Positions 6,442 to 19,124 of a stretch of 28,185 bases of DNA are shown piece by piece (the stretch's first letter is position 1; each line of letters starts with the position of its first letter). The notes beneath the pieces were generated by a model. That model was not told the origin of the DNA, ran no database searches, and was given only the letters and a program-made list of their open reading frames with translations. The translations under genes were made by a program, and so were the position numbers. This DNA is from Bacillota bacterium (GTDB lineage Bacteria > Bacillota > Limnochordia > Limnochordales > ZCTH02-B6): assembly GCA_003387805.1 (NCBI GenBank), contig QGSR01000002.1, positions 1 to 28,185 of the forward strand, given 5' to 3'.

Positions 6442-7317
6442 GAACTGTGGTTCACTGAATTGCAAACGCCGGCCGTGGGCATCACGTGCAAGACGTCGCG
6501 CACGCTGATCGAGGAACATACCGGCTATCAACACTTGGCCATCATCGAGACGGAACAGTTCGGCCGCATGCTGGTGCTGGACGGCATGGTGCAGACCACC
6601 GAACGGGACGAGTTCGTGTACCACGAAATGCTGGTCCACGTGGCCCTCAACACGCATCCCAACCCGCGCCGCGTCGTGGTCATCGGCGGCGGCGACGGCG
6701 GCACCATCCGTGAGGTGCTGAAGCACCCCAGCGTCGAAGAAGCGGTGCTGGCCGAAATCGACGGGCGCGTCGTCGAAGCGTGCCGGCAGTTTCTGCCGAG
6801 CATCAGCGGCGCGCTCTCGGATCCCCGGGTGACCGTCAAAATCGGCGACGGCGTCCAGCACATCCGGGAGGCCCGGGAGGAGTACGACGTGGTGCTCATC
6901 GACTCGACGGAGCCGGTGGGGGCCGCCGTCGGGCTGTTTTCGCCGGAGTTTTACGCGGACGTGCGCAAAGCGCTGCGGCCCGGCGGCATCATGGTCGCGC
7001 AGACCGAGTCGCCGTTTTTCAACCAGGACCTCATCCGGCGGACGCAGGCGGGCATCCGGGCGTCGTTCCCGGTGACGCGGCTGTATCTGGCCAGCGTGCC
7101 CACGTACCCCAGCGGCCTCTGGAGCTTCACGCTGGGCTCGCTGACCCACGATCCGCTGCAGGTCGATCCGGCGGCCATCAAGGACATGCCGACCAAGTAC
7201 TACAACCGGGACGTGCATTTCGGGGCGTTTCAGCTGCCGACGTTCGTGCGGCAGCTGGTCGAATCCGCCGACGCGCCCGCCAGCCTGAACGGGAGCGCGT
7301 CGGCCGGCGGCGCATGA
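6439..7317 (+). CDS. speE: Polyamine aminopropyltransferase (spermidine synthase family)
   Basis: A 292-residue enzyme that transfers an aminopropyl group from decarboxylated SAM to an amine acceptor. The family motifs are intact: FGRMLVLDGMVQTTERDEFVYHEM split over residues 35-60, the SAM-binding GGGDGG, the acidic ribose-binding E-I-D, and the catalytic region DSTEPVG followed by YPSGLWSF. The N-terminus MELWFTELQTPAVGIT aligns well with Bacillus SpeE, which supports the ATG at 6439 despite the distant ribosome binding site. Its neighbours make agmatine (pdaD) and remove urea (speB), so the acceptor could be putrescine or, as in Thermus, agmatine. The SAM decarboxylase (speD) needed for its donor is not in the window. 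It overlaps the first possible speB start by ATGA. Confidence 0.93.
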   Translation: MELWFTELQTPAVGITCKTSRTLIEEHTGYQHLAIIETEQFGRMLVLDGMVQTTERDEFVYHEMLVHVALNTHPNPRRVVVIGGGDGGTIREVLKHPSVEEAVLAEIDGRVVEACRQFLPSISGALSDPRVTVKIGDGVQHIREAREEYDVVLIDSTEPVGAAVGLFSPEFYADVRKALRPGGIMVAQTESPFFNQDLIRRTQAGIRASFPVTRLYLASVPTYPSGLWSFTLGSLTHDPLQVDPAAIKDMPTKYYNRDVHFGAFQLPTFVRQLVESADAPASLNGSASAGGA

Positions 7318-7346
7318 CCCGGCCGGCCATCCGGGAGGAAGCAGCC

Positions 7347-8216
7347 GTGCCTGCCTTCATTCGCCGAGAACAGTTTCTTGCTGCGGGCGATGACCCGAAT
7401 GCCCAAGTCGTGCTCATGGGCGCGCCGCTGGACGTGACCACCAGCTTCCGCCCGGGGACCCGCTTCGGGCCCGCCCGCATCCGCGCCGTCAGCGACGGGC
7501 TCGAGGAGTTCAGCCCCGTGCTGGACCGGGAGCTGGCGGACGTGCCGTTTTACGACGCGGGGGACATGGACCTCGCGCCCGGCCGCGTCCGGGAATCGTT
7601 GTCCGCGATTGAGGAGGCGGTGGCCGCCGCGGTGGGCCGCGGGCAGCTCCCCGTCGTGCTGGGCGGCGAGCACTTGCTGACCTTGGGGGCCGTCCGCGGC
7701 GTGCTCCGGCACGTGCCGGACCTGGCCGTCATTCAATTTGACGCTCACGCGGACTTACGCGATGATTACTTGGGAGAAAAACTCTCCCATGCCACCGTGA
7801 TGCGGCGCGTCGCGGAGCTCATCGGCCCCGGGCGCCTGTATCAGCTGGGCATTCGCTCCGGCACCGCGGACGAATTTCGCTTCGGTTCCGCGCAGACCAA
7901 CTTCTACCCGCTGCCTCTGGGCGGCACGATGGCGGAGTTGGCCGAGCGGGCGGCCGCGGCCGTCGGCTCCCGGCCCGTCTACATCACCCTGGACATCGAC
8001 GTCGTGGATCCGGGCTTCGCCCCGGGCACGGGCACGCCCGAGCCGGGCGGCGTCACGCCGGGCCAGCTGCTGCAGGCGGTGTACGCGCTGTCGGAGCTGA
8101 ACGTGGTGGGCATCGACCTGGTGGAAGTGTGCCCGCCCCAGGACGTGAGCGACGTGACGTCGGTGCTGGCGGCCAAGATCGTGCGCGAAGCCCTGCTGTG
8201 CTTCGGCGCCCGCTGA
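7347..8216 (+). CDS. speB: Agmatinase-type ureohydrolase
   Basis: A 289-residue manganese ureohydrolase that removes urea from agmatine to give putrescine. If SpeE acts first, it would instead act on N1-aminopropylagmatine to give spermidine. The metal ligand motifs are present: GGEH (His109), FDAHADLRD (Asp132, His134, Asp136) and LDIDVVDP (Asp216, Asp218), followed by the agmatinase-like GTGTPEPGG. GGAGGA at 7334-7339 places the start at GTG 7347, giving a length like Bacillus SpeB. An ATG at 7314 overlapping the speE stop would add 11 residues and cannot be excluded. It is the last gene of the polyamine group; argS follows after 65 bases with its own ribosome binding site. Confidence 0.92.
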   Translation: MPAFIRREQFLAAGDDPNAQVVLMGAPLDVTTSFRPGTRFGPARIRAVSDGLEEFSPVLDRELADVPFYDAGDMDLAPGRVRESLSAIEEAVAAAVGRGQLPVVLGGEHLLTLGAVRGVLRHVPDLAVIQFDAHADLRDDYLGEKLSHATVMRRVAELIGPGRLYQLGIRSGTADEFRFGSAQTNFYPLPLGGTMAELAERAAAAVGSRPVYITLDIDVVDPGFAPGTGTPEPGGVTPGQLLQAVYALSELNVVGIDLVEVCPPQDVSDVTSVLAAKIVREALLCFGAR

Positions 8217-8281
8217 CCGCCGCAGGGCCGGCGACCTTTGGAACCACGGGACCTGTGCGACAGCTTTAGGAGTGGGCAAGC

Positions 8282-11876
<3,595 letters not shown>

Positions 11877-11888
11877 ACCGCGGCGGTC

Positions 11889-11897
11889 TGATATACT
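11889..11897 (+). promoter_or_regulatory. Extended -10 promoter of bfn
   Basis: TGATATACT is an extended -10 (TGn plus TATACT at 11892-11897) lying 31 bases ahead of the bfn start. No good -35 element is seen, as expected for extended -10 promoters. Confidence 0.6.
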
Positions 11898-11927
11898 AGT
11901 GTCAAACTCGGAAGGGGTGAAGCTCGC

Positions 11928-12428
11928 GTGGTCCGCATGAAGGTCAAAGTCGTCGGTCTAGACCAGAACACGCTGATCCCCGTGGTCGTCATTACGGACA
12001 TGGACGAATCCGGCTTTATCCCGATCCTTATTGGGCCGGCGGAAGCGCAGGCCATCAGCATGCACCTGGACGACAAGAGCAAGCCGCAGCGCCCCATGAC
12101 CCATGACCTGCTGAAGAACATTCTCGATGAGCTCGACGTGAAGGTGGAGCGCATCGTTATCAGCGATTTGCGGGAAGAGATCTACTACGCCCGCGTGCTG
12201 CTGAAGACCGAGAAGGGCACGTTCGAGATTGACGCCCGGCCCAGCGACGCCATCGCGCTGGCCGTGCGGGCGGACGCCCCCATCTACGTGTCGGAGGAAG
12301 TCGCGGCGCGGGCCGTCATCAGCAACAAGCAGCCCGACGACGAGGAGATGGAGGCTTTCCGCCGTTTCCTGGACCAGGTCAATCCCGAGGATTTCCAGCG
12401 GAACCTGAGCGAAGAGGGGCGGGAATAA
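11928..12428 (+). CDS. Bifunctional nuclease (DUF151/BFN) domain protein
   Basis: A 166-residue protein of the DUF151 family, defined by plant bifunctional nucleases with RNase and DNase activity; the role of bacterial members is poorly known. The typical core is complete: the opening VVGLDQNTLIPVVVITD, LPILIGPAEAQAI-like segment, RPMTHDLLKNIL, and RPSDAIALAVRADAPIYVSEEV. The C-terminal 30 residues are acidic and probably flexible, as is common in bacterial members with an attached UVR-like tail, which I do not see here. AAGGGGTGA at 11912-11920 best fits the GTG at 11928; an ATG at 11937 is the alternative. It has its own promoter and terminator, so it is likely a single-gene transcript. Confidence 0.88.
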   Translation: MVRMKVKVVGLDQNTLIPVVVITDMDESGFIPILIGPAEAQAISMHLDDKSKPQRPMTHDLLKNILDELDVKVERIVISDLREEIYYARVLLKTEKGTFEIDARPSDAIALAVRADAPIYVSEEVAARAVISNKQPDDEEMEAFRRFLDQVNPEDFQRNLSEEGRE

Positions 12429-12443
12429 TCTCGCCCCTTATTT
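12415..12443 (+). terminator. Intrinsic terminator overlapping the bfn stop
   Basis: AGGGGCGGG (12415-12423) pairs with CTCGCCCCT (12430-12438), including one G-U pair, around a 6-base loop. TTATTT follows. The bfn stop codon lies in the loop, so the last codons form half the stem. Confidence 0.75.
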
Positions 12444-12664
12444 CCCCATACTGGAAACGGGCGGGAGGAATTCACCCCAAGGCAGCGAATCGTACTCCGT
12501 GGACTTGCCGCCCGTGCGCCCCTGCTCCGTGAAATCCGAGATTCATTTGCCTTAGACGCTTGACTCTTGAGGAATCCCAAAATCCATGCCCACGTGCCTG
12601 AAAATACAACAACCCAATAGATCAGTACCATTTGCGAGCAGCGGTTTTCGAGGAGGAATTCGGC
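12444..12664 (+). promoter_or_regulatory. Long leader of rho with rut-like segment
   Basis: This 221-base leader is much lower in GC than the surroundings. Bases 12571-12630 contain 19 C but only 8 G and many A residues, which is the make-up of a Rho-utilisation site. Upstream, ACGGGCGG (12457-12464) and CCGCCCGT (12508-12515) form a perfect 8-bp inverted repeat. The ten bases GGAGGAATTC occur both at 12464 and at the real ribosome binding site (12652), although the first copy has no start codon after it. Autogenous control of rho is plausible. No clear promoter could be placed. Confidence 0.5.
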
Positions 12665-13942
<1,278 letters not shown>

Positions 13943-14081
13943 TCACGTGATGGCAGCAGCGACGTGCGCGCCGCGCGGCGCGAAGGCGCCGGGGCCGAGA
14001 TCACTTTTACAGAAGGGATAAAGCTCCGGCGCGTCGAAGCGAGCGTTGATTGCCACGTCTAACGGCGAAGGAGGAGCCCGG

Positions 14082-15182
14082 GTGCGGAACTCCATGCGTT
14101 TCGCGGTGGTGCTTTTTTTTCTCAGCGTGCTGGCGATGGTAGCTTTCATGGGCGGCGACACGGCCGAGCACTCGGCCGTAGGCGGTCCCGGCGCGGACGT
14201 TCCTTCGTTGGCCGGACGCAGCGCCGTGGCGGAACCGGATGACTTCATCGCCGCCGATGCATTCACCGCGGAGGACACAGTTCCGGGCCTCTTGACCGAG
14301 GCGGGCGCCGGGGCCGTGGCGACGCTGAACGGACAAGTCGACGATGAGACGGCCGTCGCGCAGGAAGGCGCCGACGGCGTGACCGACGAGCTGGCCGCCC
14401 GGGACGGCGGCGAGGCGCCGCAGGCCGCCGCGGCCGAGCCCGAGCCCGGGCCCACGGTGGTGACCCACGTGGTGCAGCGGGGCGAGACGCTGTGGGACAT
14501 CGCGCTGGCCTACGGCATCGACGTGGACACCATCGTCGCGGCCAACGACATCCCGGACATCAACCGGCTGCAGGTGGGCCAGGAGCTGAAGATCCTGACC
14601 ATCCGCGGCGCGTTGCACCGGGTGCAGCGGGGCGAAAGCCTGTGGGACATCTCCCGGGCCTACAATGTCTCCATGGATGAAATTATCGCGGTGAACGGCA
14701 TCGCCAACCCGTCCCGCATTCAGGTGAACCAGGAGCTCATCATTCCCGGCGGGCAGGCGGCCGCGGCGGCGCTGCGGCGGGAGCAGCTGGTGTCGTCCAG
14801 CGGGCAGCTGCTGCGCAACTTCGACTGGCCCACCCGGGGTCGCATCTCGTCCCGCTACGGGCCGCGCTGGGGCCGGATGCACTACGGCCTGGACCTGGCG
14901 GTGCCCATCGGCACGCCCATTTACGCCGCGGCCAACGGCACCGTTACGCACGCAGGCTCCATGGGCACGTACGGCATCCTCGTCATCATTGACCACGGCA
15001 ACGGCGTGGAGACCCGCTACGCCCACCTGAGCCGCACCGCGGTGCGGGTGGGCCAGCGCGTCAGCCGCGGCCAGCTCATCGCCTACAGCGGCAACACTGG
15101 CAACTCCACCGGGCCGCACCTCCACTTCGAGATTCGCCATCGCGGCCAGGCCGTCGATCCGGAGCAGTACCTGAAGCGGTGA
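14082..15182 (+). CDS. Cell-wall metallopeptidase with two LysM domains (M23)
   Basis: A 366-residue envelope protein. An N-terminal hydrophobic segment (residues 6-24) acts as signal or anchor, followed by an acidic, Ala-rich linker to about residue 125. Two LysM peptidoglycan-binding domains follow (about 127-172 and 178-223), then an M23 zinc endopeptidase domain with ligands His267, Asp271 (HYGLDLA) and His348 (HLHFE), plus His315. It should cut peptide cross-links in peptidoglycan, or activate other hydrolases if anchored. The GTG at 14082 follows AGGAGG at 14069-14074, preferred over a TTG at 14046 that has no binding site. It is the last rightward gene before a convergent transporter operon. 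Confidence 0.92.
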   Translation: MRNSMRFAVVLFFLSVLAMVAFMGGDTAEHSAVGGPGADVPSLAGRSAVAEPDDFIAADAFTAEDTVPGLLTEAGAGAVATLNGQVDDETAVAQEGADGVTDELAARDGGEAPQAAAAEPEPGPTVVTHVVQRGETLWDIALAYGIDVDTIVAANDIPDINRLQVGQELKILTIRGALHRVQRGESLWDISRAYNVSMDEIIAVNGIANPSRIQVNQELIIPGGQAAAAALRREQLVSSSGQLLRNFDWPTRGRISSRYGPRWGRMHYGLDLAVPIGTPIYAAANGTVTHAGSMGTYGILVIIDHGNGVETRYAHLSRTAVRVGQRVSRGQLIAYSGNTGNSTGPHLHFEIRHRGQAVDPEQYLKR

Positions 15183-15228
15183 CGGCCCGGGACGGGGCCG
15201 CAGCCGCCCGCGGAAACCGGGAAGCAAA

Positions 15229-15257
15229 CAACGCCGGCGTCGGTGACGCCGGCGTTG
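15229..15257. terminator. Bidirectional hairpin between convergent operons
   Basis: A perfect 13-bp inverted repeat with a three-base GGT loop occupies 15229-15257. Read on the minus strand it is followed by TTTGCTTCC, which suits the leftward transporter operon; on the plus strand it is followed by ACGCGTTT. It probably ends both the peptidase and the permease transcripts. Confidence 0.8.
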
Positions 15258-15296
15258 ACGCGTTTGGGCACGGGCGGCCGCGGGCCGGCGAGGGCC

Positions 15297-16136
15297 TCAG
15301 GGCCGGCGCGAGCGCGGGTCCAGCCGGTCCCGCAGGCCGTCGCCCAGCAGGTTCAGGCCCAGCACCGTCAGGGCGATGGCGGCGCCCGGGAACAAGGCGG
15401 GATACGGCGAGAACACCAGGAAGTCCTGGGCTTCCCGCAGCATGCGGCCCCAGCTGGGCGCGGGCGGCTGCGTGCCCAGGCCCAGGTAGCTCAAGGCCGC
15501 TTCGGCCAGCACCGCGTGGGCGAAGGTGATGGTGGCCTGCACCAGCAGCACCCCCGCCACGTTGGGCCACAGGTGCCGCGTCACGATGCGGACGTCGCCG
15601 GCGCCCAGCGCCCGGGCGGCCTCCACGAAATCGGCCTGGCGCAGGGCCAGCATGTTGGCCCGGGTCAGCCGGGCGAACACCGGCACCGACGCGATGCCGA
15701 TGGCCAGCGTGCCGCTGACGGCGCCGGGCCCCATGACCGACGCCAGCAACAGCGCGGACAGCACGGGCGGAAACGCACCCACCGCGTCCATGAGGCGCAT
15801 GAGCCCTTCGTCCATCCAGCGGCCGGCCCACGCGGCCGCGCCGCCGATGACGGCGCCCAGGGCGGCGCCGAAACCGACGGCGACGGCGCCCACCATCAGC
15901 GTCGTGCGGGCGCCGGCCAGGACGCGGCTGAACAGGTCCCGCCCGAACTGGTCGGTGCCCAGCCAGTGTTCCGCGTTGGGCGGCTGAAAGCGCCGCAGCA
16001 CCTGGGTCTCGATGGGGTCGTGGGGCAGCCAGACCAGGCTGATCAGCGCCATGGCCGCCGTCAGCCCCACCAGCGTCAGGCCGATGTACAGATTCCACGG
16101 GCGCCGGCGGGCCGCGCCGCGATGACGTCCCTTCAT
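15297..16136 (-). CDS. Peptide/nickel-type ABC transporter permease (DppC-like)
   Basis: A 279-residue inner-membrane permease of the DppC/OppC family. It has the family N-terminus with one membrane span, then the conserved LGTDQFGRDLFSRVLAGARTTL segment (in two parts around residue 65) and the EAA loop EAARALGAGDVRIVTRHLWPN, which docks on the ATPase. About six spans are seen. The ATG overlaps the stop of the upstream permease gene (ATGA), so the two are coupled. It is last in an operon reading leftward: substrate-binding protein, DppB-like, DppC-like. Substrate cannot be told from the permease sequence; peptides, nickel and sugars are all known for this family. Confidence 0.92.
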   Translation of the reverse strand: MKGRHRGAARRRPWNLYIGLTLVGLTAAMALISLVWLPHDPIETQVLRRFQPPNAEHWLGTDQFGRDLFSRVLAGARTTLMVGAVAVGFGAALGAVIGGAAAWAGRWMDEGLMRLMDAVGAFPPVLSALLLASVMGPGAVSGTLAIGIASVPVFARLTRANMLALRQADFVEAARALGAGDVRIVTRHLWPNVAGVLLVQATITFAHAVLAEAALSYLGLGTQPPAPSWGRMLREAQDFLVFSPYPALFPGAAIALTVLGLNLLGDGLRDRLDPRSRRP

Positions 16137-17077
16137 GCGTACCGAATCCTCGGATCGAGATATGCGTACAGCAAATCGTTGACGAAGCTCAAAAACACGA
16201 TGGCGCCGGCGATGACCACCACGACGCCCTGGGTCAGCGGCAAGTCGCGGCTTTGGACCGCGGTCAAAGCCAGGCTGCCCAGGCCGGGCAGCGAAAACAC
16301 CTGCTCGATGATGACCGCGCCGGCCAGCAGCTGCCCCAGCTCCAGGACGATGACGGTGCTGATGGTGATAAGGGCGTTGCGCAGCACGTGGCGGGAGAGC
16401 ACCCGCGCCTCGGGCACGCCTTTGGCCCGGGCGGTGCGCACGAAGTCCCGGCCCAACACGTCCAGGGCCGCCGCCCGCACGATGCGGGTCAGCGAAGCAG
16501 CCCGGGCCGCGCCCAAGGCCGCGGCCGGCAGCAGCAGCGCCTGCAGCGCCGGGCCCCAGCCCGCGTCCCAGCCGGGGAAGCCGCCCGCGGGCAGCCAGTT
16601 CAGCCGCACGGCGAACAACAATATAAGGAAGATGCCCAGCCAAAAGGACGGCAAGGCCAGGCCGATCTGGGCCAGACCGCTGACCAGCGCGTCCAGCCCG
16701 CCGCCCCGCCGGTGCGCGGCCAGCAGGCCCAAGGGCACGCCCAGGCCCGTGGCCAGCGCCAGGGCCAGGCCCGCCAGCGGCAGCGTCACTTGGAGCCGCT
16801 GGCCGATGAGCTGCGCCACCGGCAGGTGGTAGACGAGGGAAGAGCCCAGATCGAGCCGGGCCGCGCCGGCCAGCCAGCGGCCGTAGCGCACCAGCGCGGG
16901 CGCGTCCAGGCCCAGCTGGCGCTCCAGGGCCGCCAGCGCCTGCGGGTTGGCGTCCACGCCCAGGATAAGGCGGGCCGGGTCGCCCGGGAGCACCAGCAGC
17001 GTGAAAAAGCTGAGGGACGCGGCCAGCCATATGGTGATCAAAAACGTCAGCGCCCGCCGGAGGACGTACGATCGCAT
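16133..17077 (-). CDS. Peptide/nickel-type ABC transporter permease (DppB-like)
   Basis: A 314-residue partner permease with the typical DppB start RRALTFLITIWLAASLSFF, a large external loop (about residues 30-95), and the EAA motif DFVRTARAKGVPEARVLSRHVLRNA. The C-terminal NDLLYAYLDPRIRYA is a hallmark of the family. The ATG at 17077 is chosen; a TTG six bases further upstream is also possible, and neither has a clear ribosome binding site. Translation may depend on coupling to the substrate-binding protein gene, whose stop is about 22 bases upstream. It overlaps the DppC-like gene by four bases. Confidence 0.92.
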   Translation of the reverse strand: MRSYVLRRALTFLITIWLAASLSFFTLLVLPGDPARLILGVDANPQALAALERQLGLDAPALVRYGRWLAGAARLDLGSSLVYHLPVAQLIGQRLQVTLPLAGLALALATGLGVPLGLLAAHRRGGGLDALVSGLAQIGLALPSFWLGIFLILLFAVRLNWLPAGGFPGWDAGWGPALQALLLPAAALGAARAASLTRIVRAAALDVLGRDFVRTARAKGVPEARVLSRHVLRNALITISTVIVLELGQLLAGAVIIEQVFSLPGLGSLALTAVQSRDLPLTQGVVVVIAGAIVFLSFVNDLLYAYLDPRIRYA

Positions 17078-17099
17078 AGCCAACAGCGCACGCGCCGCG

Positions 17100-18614
17100 T
17101 CAGCGGTCGATGTACACCCGGGTCAGGTCCGTGATGACCATGGGCAGCGCTTCCCACCAGCCGTGCACGTCGGCCCGGCTCAGGACGAAGTAGGGCCGCG
17201 CGTACAGCCACACGTTGACCGCGTCCTCGGCCAGCTGCGCCTGCAGCTCTGCGTACAGCTCCGCCCGCCGGGCCTCGTCGCCGGCCTGGCGCGCCGCGTC
17301 CAGAAGCTCACGCACCCGCGGGTTGTCGTAGCGGAAATAATAGCCGGGGTTGGCGTAAATGCTGATGTCCATCGGTTCCGCGTGGCCGATGATGGTCATG
17401 TCGTAGTCGGCTTCGCCGAAAATGCGCGACAGCCACGTGGCCCACTCCACCAGCTCGATGTCCACCTGCACGCCCACGCGGCGCAGCTGATCCGCCACCA
17501 GCTCGCCGGCCCGCACCGCGTACGTATACTGATGGGGCAGGCTCAGCGTCAGCCGCAGGCCGTCGGCGTAGCCCGCCTCCGCCAGCAGCGCCCGGGCTTT
17601 GGCCGGATCATGCGGGTACACGCCCGTCAAGTCCGTGTAGTACGGTTCCGCGGGCGTCATGTGGGAGCCGATGGGGGTGCCGAAGCCGAACTCCGCGCCC
17701 AGGATGATCTCGTCGCGGTTGATCGCGTGGCTCAGCGCGCGCCGCACCCGCACGTCGTCCAGCGGCGGCCGGCTGTTGTTCAGCGCGACGATGACGGTGC
17801 TGGTGGTGGGGCCCTGAATCACTTTGAACCCGGGCCGGCGCTCCACTTGCATGGCTTGCTCCGCGGTGGCCGCGCCCGCGATGGCGTCCACGCTGCCCGC
17901 CAGCAGGGCGGCCACCTGCGCGTTGGCGTCGGCCACGAAGCGGAACGTGGCGCCGTCCAGGTACGGCAGCTCCGGATCCCAGTACTGCTCAAACCGCTCC
18001 AGCCGCACGTGGCTGCCCCGCACCCACTCGACGAAACGGAAGGGCCCCGTGCCAACGGGGTGCGCGGCCTGCCGGTCGTAGCCCGCCGGGCCGATGACCG
18101 AATCGGGCCTTGTTAAATTGTAGAGAAACTCCGCGTCGGGCGCTTTCATGCGAAAGACGACGGTGTAGTCGTCGGGCGTCTCCACGGACTCCACGGCCGC
18201 GTAGTACAGCTGGTTGGTGTGGCCCGAGGCCGGGTCCAGCGCTCGCTGGAACTTGGCCTTCACGTCCGCGGACGTGAAGGGCCGCCCGTCGTGGAACAAG
18301 ACGCCCCGGCGCAGGCGGAAGACGTATTCCGTCGCGTCGGGGGACACGGTCCACGATTCGGCCAAGGCCGGCACGATCTCGCCTTCGGGCGTGATCTTGA
18401 CCAAGCCTTCCAATACATTGTGGTGGACGATGGCCGTCGCCGCGGTGGCGGTGGTGGCCGACGGATCCAGCCCCGGCGGCTCGGCCGACTGGACCACCAC
18501 CAGGTGCCCGCCCCGCACGGGGGCGGCCGCGGCCTGGGCGAAGGAGGCCAGGCCCAGCAACATCAGCAACGCGATGACGGTTGGAGGCGACCAACGGACC
18601 GCTGCCGCGCTCAA
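17100..18614 (-). CDS. Extracellular substrate-binding protein, family 5
   Basis: A 504-residue solute-binding protein of the peptide/nickel/oligosaccharide family (SBP_bac_5), which hands its ligand to the two permeases encoded downstream. Typical segments are VQSAEPPGLDPSATTA, VLEGLVKITPEGEIVPALAESW, the YVFRLRRGVLFHDGRPFTSADV block and HAINRDEII. The start is TTG at 18614 behind AGGGGAGGAA (18621-18630). The N-terminus is an ordinary Sec signal ending FAQAAAAP and has no lipobox cysteine. In a single-membrane Gram-positive such proteins are nearly always lipoproteins, so this is unusual. No ATPase subunits are encoded nearby. Ligand unknown. Confidence 0.93.
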   Translation of the reverse strand: MSAAAVRWSPPTVIALLMLLGLASFAQAAAAPVRGGHLVVVQSAEPPGLDPSATTATAATAIVHHNVLEGLVKITPEGEIVPALAESWTVSPDATEYVFRLRRGVLFHDGRPFTSADVKAKFQRALDPASGHTNQLYYAAVESVETPDDYTVVFRMKAPDAEFLYNLTRPDSVIGPAGYDRQAAHPVGTGPFRFVEWVRGSHVRLERFEQYWDPELPYLDGATFRFVADANAQVAALLAGSVDAIAGAATAEQAMQVERRPGFKVIQGPTTSTVIVALNNSRPPLDDVRVRRALSHAINRDEIILGAEFGFGTPIGSHMTPAEPYYTDLTGVYPHDPAKARALLAEAGYADGLRLTLSLPHQYTYAVRAGELVADQLRRVGVQVDIELVEWATWLSRIFGEADYDMTIIGHAEPMDISIYANPGYYFRYDNPRVRELLDAARQAGDEARRAELYAELQAQLAEDAVNVWLYARPYFVLSRADVHGWWEALPMVITDLTRVYIDR

Positions 18615-18674
18615 CGGACATTCCTCCCCTAAACGCGTGAGCCAGTGGTGTCTATGGGTGAAGTTGTCGAAGTT

Positions 18675-18703
18675 ATTGTAGCACAGGCCGCGGCCGGCGT
18701 CGA
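18675..18703 (-). promoter_or_regulatory. Promoter of the transporter operon
   Basis: On the minus strand TCGACG (18703-18698) and TACAAT (18680-18675) are 17 bases apart, 61 bases ahead of the substrate-binding protein start. It is divergent from the rpmE promoter that starts a few bases to the right. Confidence 0.55.
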
Positions 18704-18711
18704 CGAAGCGG

Positions 18712-18742
18712 TTGCCAGGGATCGGCCGGAGTGTGATATAAT
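18712..18742 (+). promoter_or_regulatory. Extended -10 promoter of rpmE
   Basis: TGATATAAT gives a perfect -10 (18737-18742) with the TGn extension. TTGCCA at 18712-18717 could be the -35, although the 19-base spacing is long. It should drive rpmE and perhaps dusB. Confidence 0.65.
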
Positions 18743-18812
18743 TGCTTGGATATTGCCGGGGACAGGCCCGGACAGGAAGATTGGGACAGCAGAAACGGAG
18801 AGGTGAGCGGGG

Positions 18813-19028
18813 ATGAAGCAGGGCATTCATCCTGAGTACACGGTTACGACCATTACGTGCGCTTCTTGCGGAGCGACCTTCGAGGCCGGTTCCACCGGGC
18901 AGGATCTGCGCGTCGACGTCTGCTCCAACTGCCATCCGTTCTACACCGGCGTCCGCCAGCGCGTGGGCACGTCGGGCGGCCGGGTGGAGCGCTTTCGCCG
19001 CAAGTACGGCATGGACGGCGACGAGTAA
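18813..19028 (+). CDS. rpmE: 50S ribosomal protein L31, zinc-binding form
   Basis: A 71-residue protein of the large ribosomal subunit. The opening MKQGIHPEY is typical of L31. Four cysteines (16, 19, 37, 40), with CHPFYTG after the second pair, show the zinc-binding C+ form, which zinc-starved cells often replace by a C- paralogue. No second copy is seen here. GGAGAGGTGA just upstream supports the ATG at 18813. rpmE often lies near rho in Firmicutes, and here it is only separated from rho by the peptidase and the inverted transporter operon, which looks like an insertion into an older rho-rpmE neighbourhood. Confidence 0.96.
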   Translation: MKQGIHPEYTVTTITCASCGATFEAGSTGQDLRVDVCSNCHPFYTGVRQRVGTSGGRVERFRRKYGMDGDE

Positions 19029-19124
19029 GCGCCGCTCCGGCGGCCGCGCCGGCCGGCGGGCCGGGCGGCCTGGGCGCACCCCCGCGGTGCACGCAGCGGT
19101 TGATTGGACGGAGGTGGCTGCGTG

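Noticed and set aside
8217..8281. Possible T-box or riboswitch before argS
   Set aside because: The gap is too short and has no T-box sequence or terminator; only a ribosome binding site is seen.
15243..17134. Long plus-strand frames opposite the transporter genes
   Set aside because: They are antisense shadows of clear DppB/DppC-type permeases.
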